In this document: positions 62,379 to 64,000 of the stretch, in pieces
How positions within the stretch are numbered: position 1 is the first letter of the stretch
How the letters are laid out: every line of letters begins with the position of its first letter
NCBI RefSeq assembly: GCF_000242895.2
Contig: NC_021171.1
Location: forward strand, 2,514,001-2,578,000
Direction: 5' to 3'
Source: Bacillus sp. 1NLA3E
Lineage (GTDB): Bacteria; Bacillota; Bacilli; Bacillales; Cytobacillaceae
Length of the DNA: 64,000 nucleotides
Notes under the pieces: model-generated
The model's input: the letters and a program-made list of their open reading frames with translations, nothing else
Told to the model about the DNA's origin: nothing
Database searches by the model: none
Made by a program: the position numbers and the translations under genes

Positions 62379-63653
62379 CTAAATAAGCAATCCCCTCTTT
62401 TTGGCTTCAAACAACAGTTCTTCTCTAAATTGCGGGTGTGCGAGGCTAATTAAGGACTGAGTTCTTTGTGATAGGCTTTTTCCTTTGAGTTGAGTGATCC
62501 CATACTCCGTTACTACATAATCCACATCGTTTTTTGATGTAGAAACCACTGATCCAGGGGCTAGAACTGATTTAATTCTTGAAATTGTTCCATTCTTTGT
62601 CGTGGAATGCATGCAAATAAACCCTTTGCCATTTTTAGCAAATTGGACGCCGGTTCCAAAGTCTACCTGACCACCTGTTGAGCTATAATACCTTCCAGCA
62701 ACTGTTTCAGAAGCGCATTGACCATAGAAATCAATTTCTGTTGTCGCATTAATTGCAATCATGTTGTCTTCTTTAGCGATATTACGAGGGTCGTTAACAT
62801 AATCAACCGACAGCATTTCAATATGCTCGTTATGGTCGATAAAATCATAAAGCTCCTTTGATCCAAATGCAAAGGTTGTTACAATTTTTCCAATATGAGT
62901 TTTTTTCTTTGTACCGGTAATAACACCTGCTTTGAATAGTTCACTAATTCCATCTGTTAACATTTCTGTATGAATACCAAGGTCTTTATGATCCTTCAGG
63001 AGACTAACAACAGCATTTGGAATACCGCCGATTCCTACTTGTAGGGTGGCGCCATTATCAATCCGTTCAGCTATGTGTTCAGCTATTTTAATATCTACAT
63101 CCGTTATTACTGAAGGTTTTAATTCAACTAATGGGGTGTTATGACGAACATATCCTAAAATTTGAGATATATGGATTTTGTTTTGACCATGCGTTCGTGG
63201 TGTATGTTCATTTACCTGTAAGATAAAAGGGATTTTCCCGATAAAGTAAGCAGAATAATCCGCGACCGTCCCAAGTGAAAAATACCCATCTTCATCCATT
63301 GGTGTAGCTTGACAGACAACAATGGGGTTCTTTGTTGTTTTTTCTAATAGTTTAGGCATTTGATGAAAATGATTTGGGATTAAGTCACAGGTTCCATTCA
63401 GGTAGGCTTTTCGAGCAAAAGTATTCAAAAAATACGAAGTATAATGGATATGAGGATATAGCCCCTTCATATAGTTTCTATCTTTTAATTCAAGCATTTG
63501 GTGAATTCGTAAGGAGGAAAACAGTTGTGGATTCTCATCAATCGCAGACAGAATGAGATCAGGCTCTCCATTTCCTAGTGGAATAATAATATCGGAATCA
63601 TTTGGAATTAATGATAAGATTTCTTGAATTTCTTTTTCTTTGTGATGGTTCAT
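62379..63653 (-). CDS. Acetyl-CoA hydrolase/CoA-transferase (4-hydroxybutyrate CoA-transferase type)
   Basis: 424 residues. The two-domain CoA-transferase family I fold is seen in PHIHYTSYFLNTFARKAYL, VCQATPMDEDGYFSLGT and VGIGGIPNAVVSLLKDHKDLGIHTEMLTDG, where the Glu of HTEML is the expected catalytic residue, then GQVDFGTGVQFAKNGKGFICMHST and the C-terminal YGITQLKGKSLSQR. Members move CoA between acetyl-CoA and short acids or hydrolyse acyl-CoA. AAGGAGTACG lies upstream of the ATG. The acceptor acid is not known. Confidence 0.88.
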   Translation of the reverse strand: MNHHKEKEIQEILSLIPNDSDIIIPLGNGEPDLILSAIDENPQLFSSLRIHQMLELKDRNYMKGLYPHIHYTSYFLNTFARKAYLNGTCDLIPNHFHQMPKLLEKTTKNPIVVCQATPMDEDGYFSLGTVADYSAYFIGKIPFILQVNEHTPRTHGQNKIHISQILGYVRHNTPLVELKPSVITDVDIKIAEHIAERIDNGATLQVGIGGIPNAVVSLLKDHKDLGIHTEMLTDGISELFKAGVITGTKKKTHIGKIVTTFAFGSKELYDFIDHNEHIEMLSVDYVNDPRNIAKEDNMIAINATTEIDFYGQCASETVAGRYYSSTGGQVDFGTGVQFAKNGKGFICMHSTTKNGTISRIKSVLAPGSVVSTSKNDVDYVVTEYGITQLKGKSLSQRTQSLISLAHPQFREELLFEAKKRGLLI

Positions 63654-63957
63654 ATACGTACTCCTTTGTTGCTTTTTCTTTTTAGTTCAACTTACTAACA
63701 ATTTCTTTTTTTATATTATCATCTGTTAAATAAAGAAGGTAGACCAATTATTCTTATTAGTATTTCGACTTTTTTACTCAACATAATACTTTTTAAACGT
63801 TTAAGCAAAAAAAGTGGTTAACACTCCCTTTTTTATACATTTAATTTGTATATATACAAATCTGGTCCTTGTGCCATAGGATACTTTTTAGATATAATGT
63901 TTTGGTCTTAATACTTCGTATATAAAATACAAAAAAGTTTGAAGGTGTTATTTTTTT

Positions 63958-64000
63958 ATGATTTTACTAGAAATAGTACTCCCTGCCTTTCTCATCTTTC
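63958..64000 (+). CDS. AEC-family transporter, N-terminal fragment
   Basis: Only 14 codons lie in the window: MILLEIVLPAFLIF. GAAGGTG lies 10 nt upstream. The start and first hydrophobic helix match the usual N-terminus of AEC (auxin efflux carrier) transporters in bacilli. The assignment is tentative because so little is visible. Confidence 0.55.
   Translation, partial: MILLEIVLPAFLIF

Overview
This window reads as chromosome from a low-GC, spore-forming member of the Bacillaceae (Bacillus/Neobacillus type). The evidence is a gamma-type small acid-soluble spore protein gene, an orphan PAS-PAS histidine kinase of the sporulation-kinase type, a T-box leader, strong AGGAGG-type ribosome binding sites, Bacillus-style GC-rich intergenic repeats, and house-keeping genes such as oligoendopeptidase F and a glutamine synthetase. 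The species cannot be fixed from the window alone.

Region 1 (1-6.2 kb) is a tungsten/molybdenum aldehyde:ferredoxin oxidoreductase operon on the minus strand, divergent from an AraC regulator: a four-cluster ferredoxin-like protein, the AOR enzyme (cluster cysteines 287/290/294/493), a MoaD-like sulfur carrier ending GG, and a giant membrane protein that strings together complex-I antiporter-like (NuoL/M/N) units and runs off the left edge. It looks like an aldehyde-oxidising module coupled to ion pumping.

Region 2 (6.4-31 kb) is ordinary Bacillus chromosome: a macro-domain protein paired with an RQC-like zinc-ribbon protein, a glyoxalase-fold protein, an L,D-transpeptidase, an Rrf2 regulator overlapping a methyltransferase gene, the histidine kinase, a YerD-type glutamate-synthase-like protein, a TetR/MFS efflux pair, a methyltransferase under a full T-box leader, SDR enzymes, DNA alkylation repair, a lipoprotein, a SEC-C protein, PepF, and several decayed genes (DUF4256 tail, frameshifted DUF1904). 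A tRNA-like sequence with an 8+5 acceptor/T arm and an abnormal anticodon arm lies at 28.15 kb.

Region 3 (31.9-54 kb) is accessory. It holds a ParB-like/pentapeptide-repeat pair, an IS4-type element whose transposase is split at an A6G slippery site, a YkvA protein, a HELGH metallopeptidase with a partner, the C-terminal stump of a large helicase-nuclease, small orphan or broken genes, a rifampin ADP-ribosyltransferase (arr), a methyltransferase with consensus promoter and terminator-like leader, a DUF4145 protein, VanZ, a double PhnB-like protein, an Rpn nuclease and an IS3/IS150 element. The most unusual structure is a Vsr/DUF559-like nuclease-HTH gene (49266-49913) flanked on both sides by about 176-bp elements made of four 19-bp units arranged forward-forward-reverse-reverse at 51-bp spacing. 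A third copy without the gene sits at 54 kb and is split by the IS3 element. This resembles an autonomous/non-autonomous pair, by analogy to REP elements and their RAYT enzymes.

Region 4 (54.2-64 kb) holds a glutamine synthetase paralogue lacking the feedback arginine, an AddB/AddA-like nuclease-helicase pair that differs from the house-keeping AddAB in length, an acetyl-CoA hydrolase/CoA-transferase, and the first codons of an AEC-type transporter.
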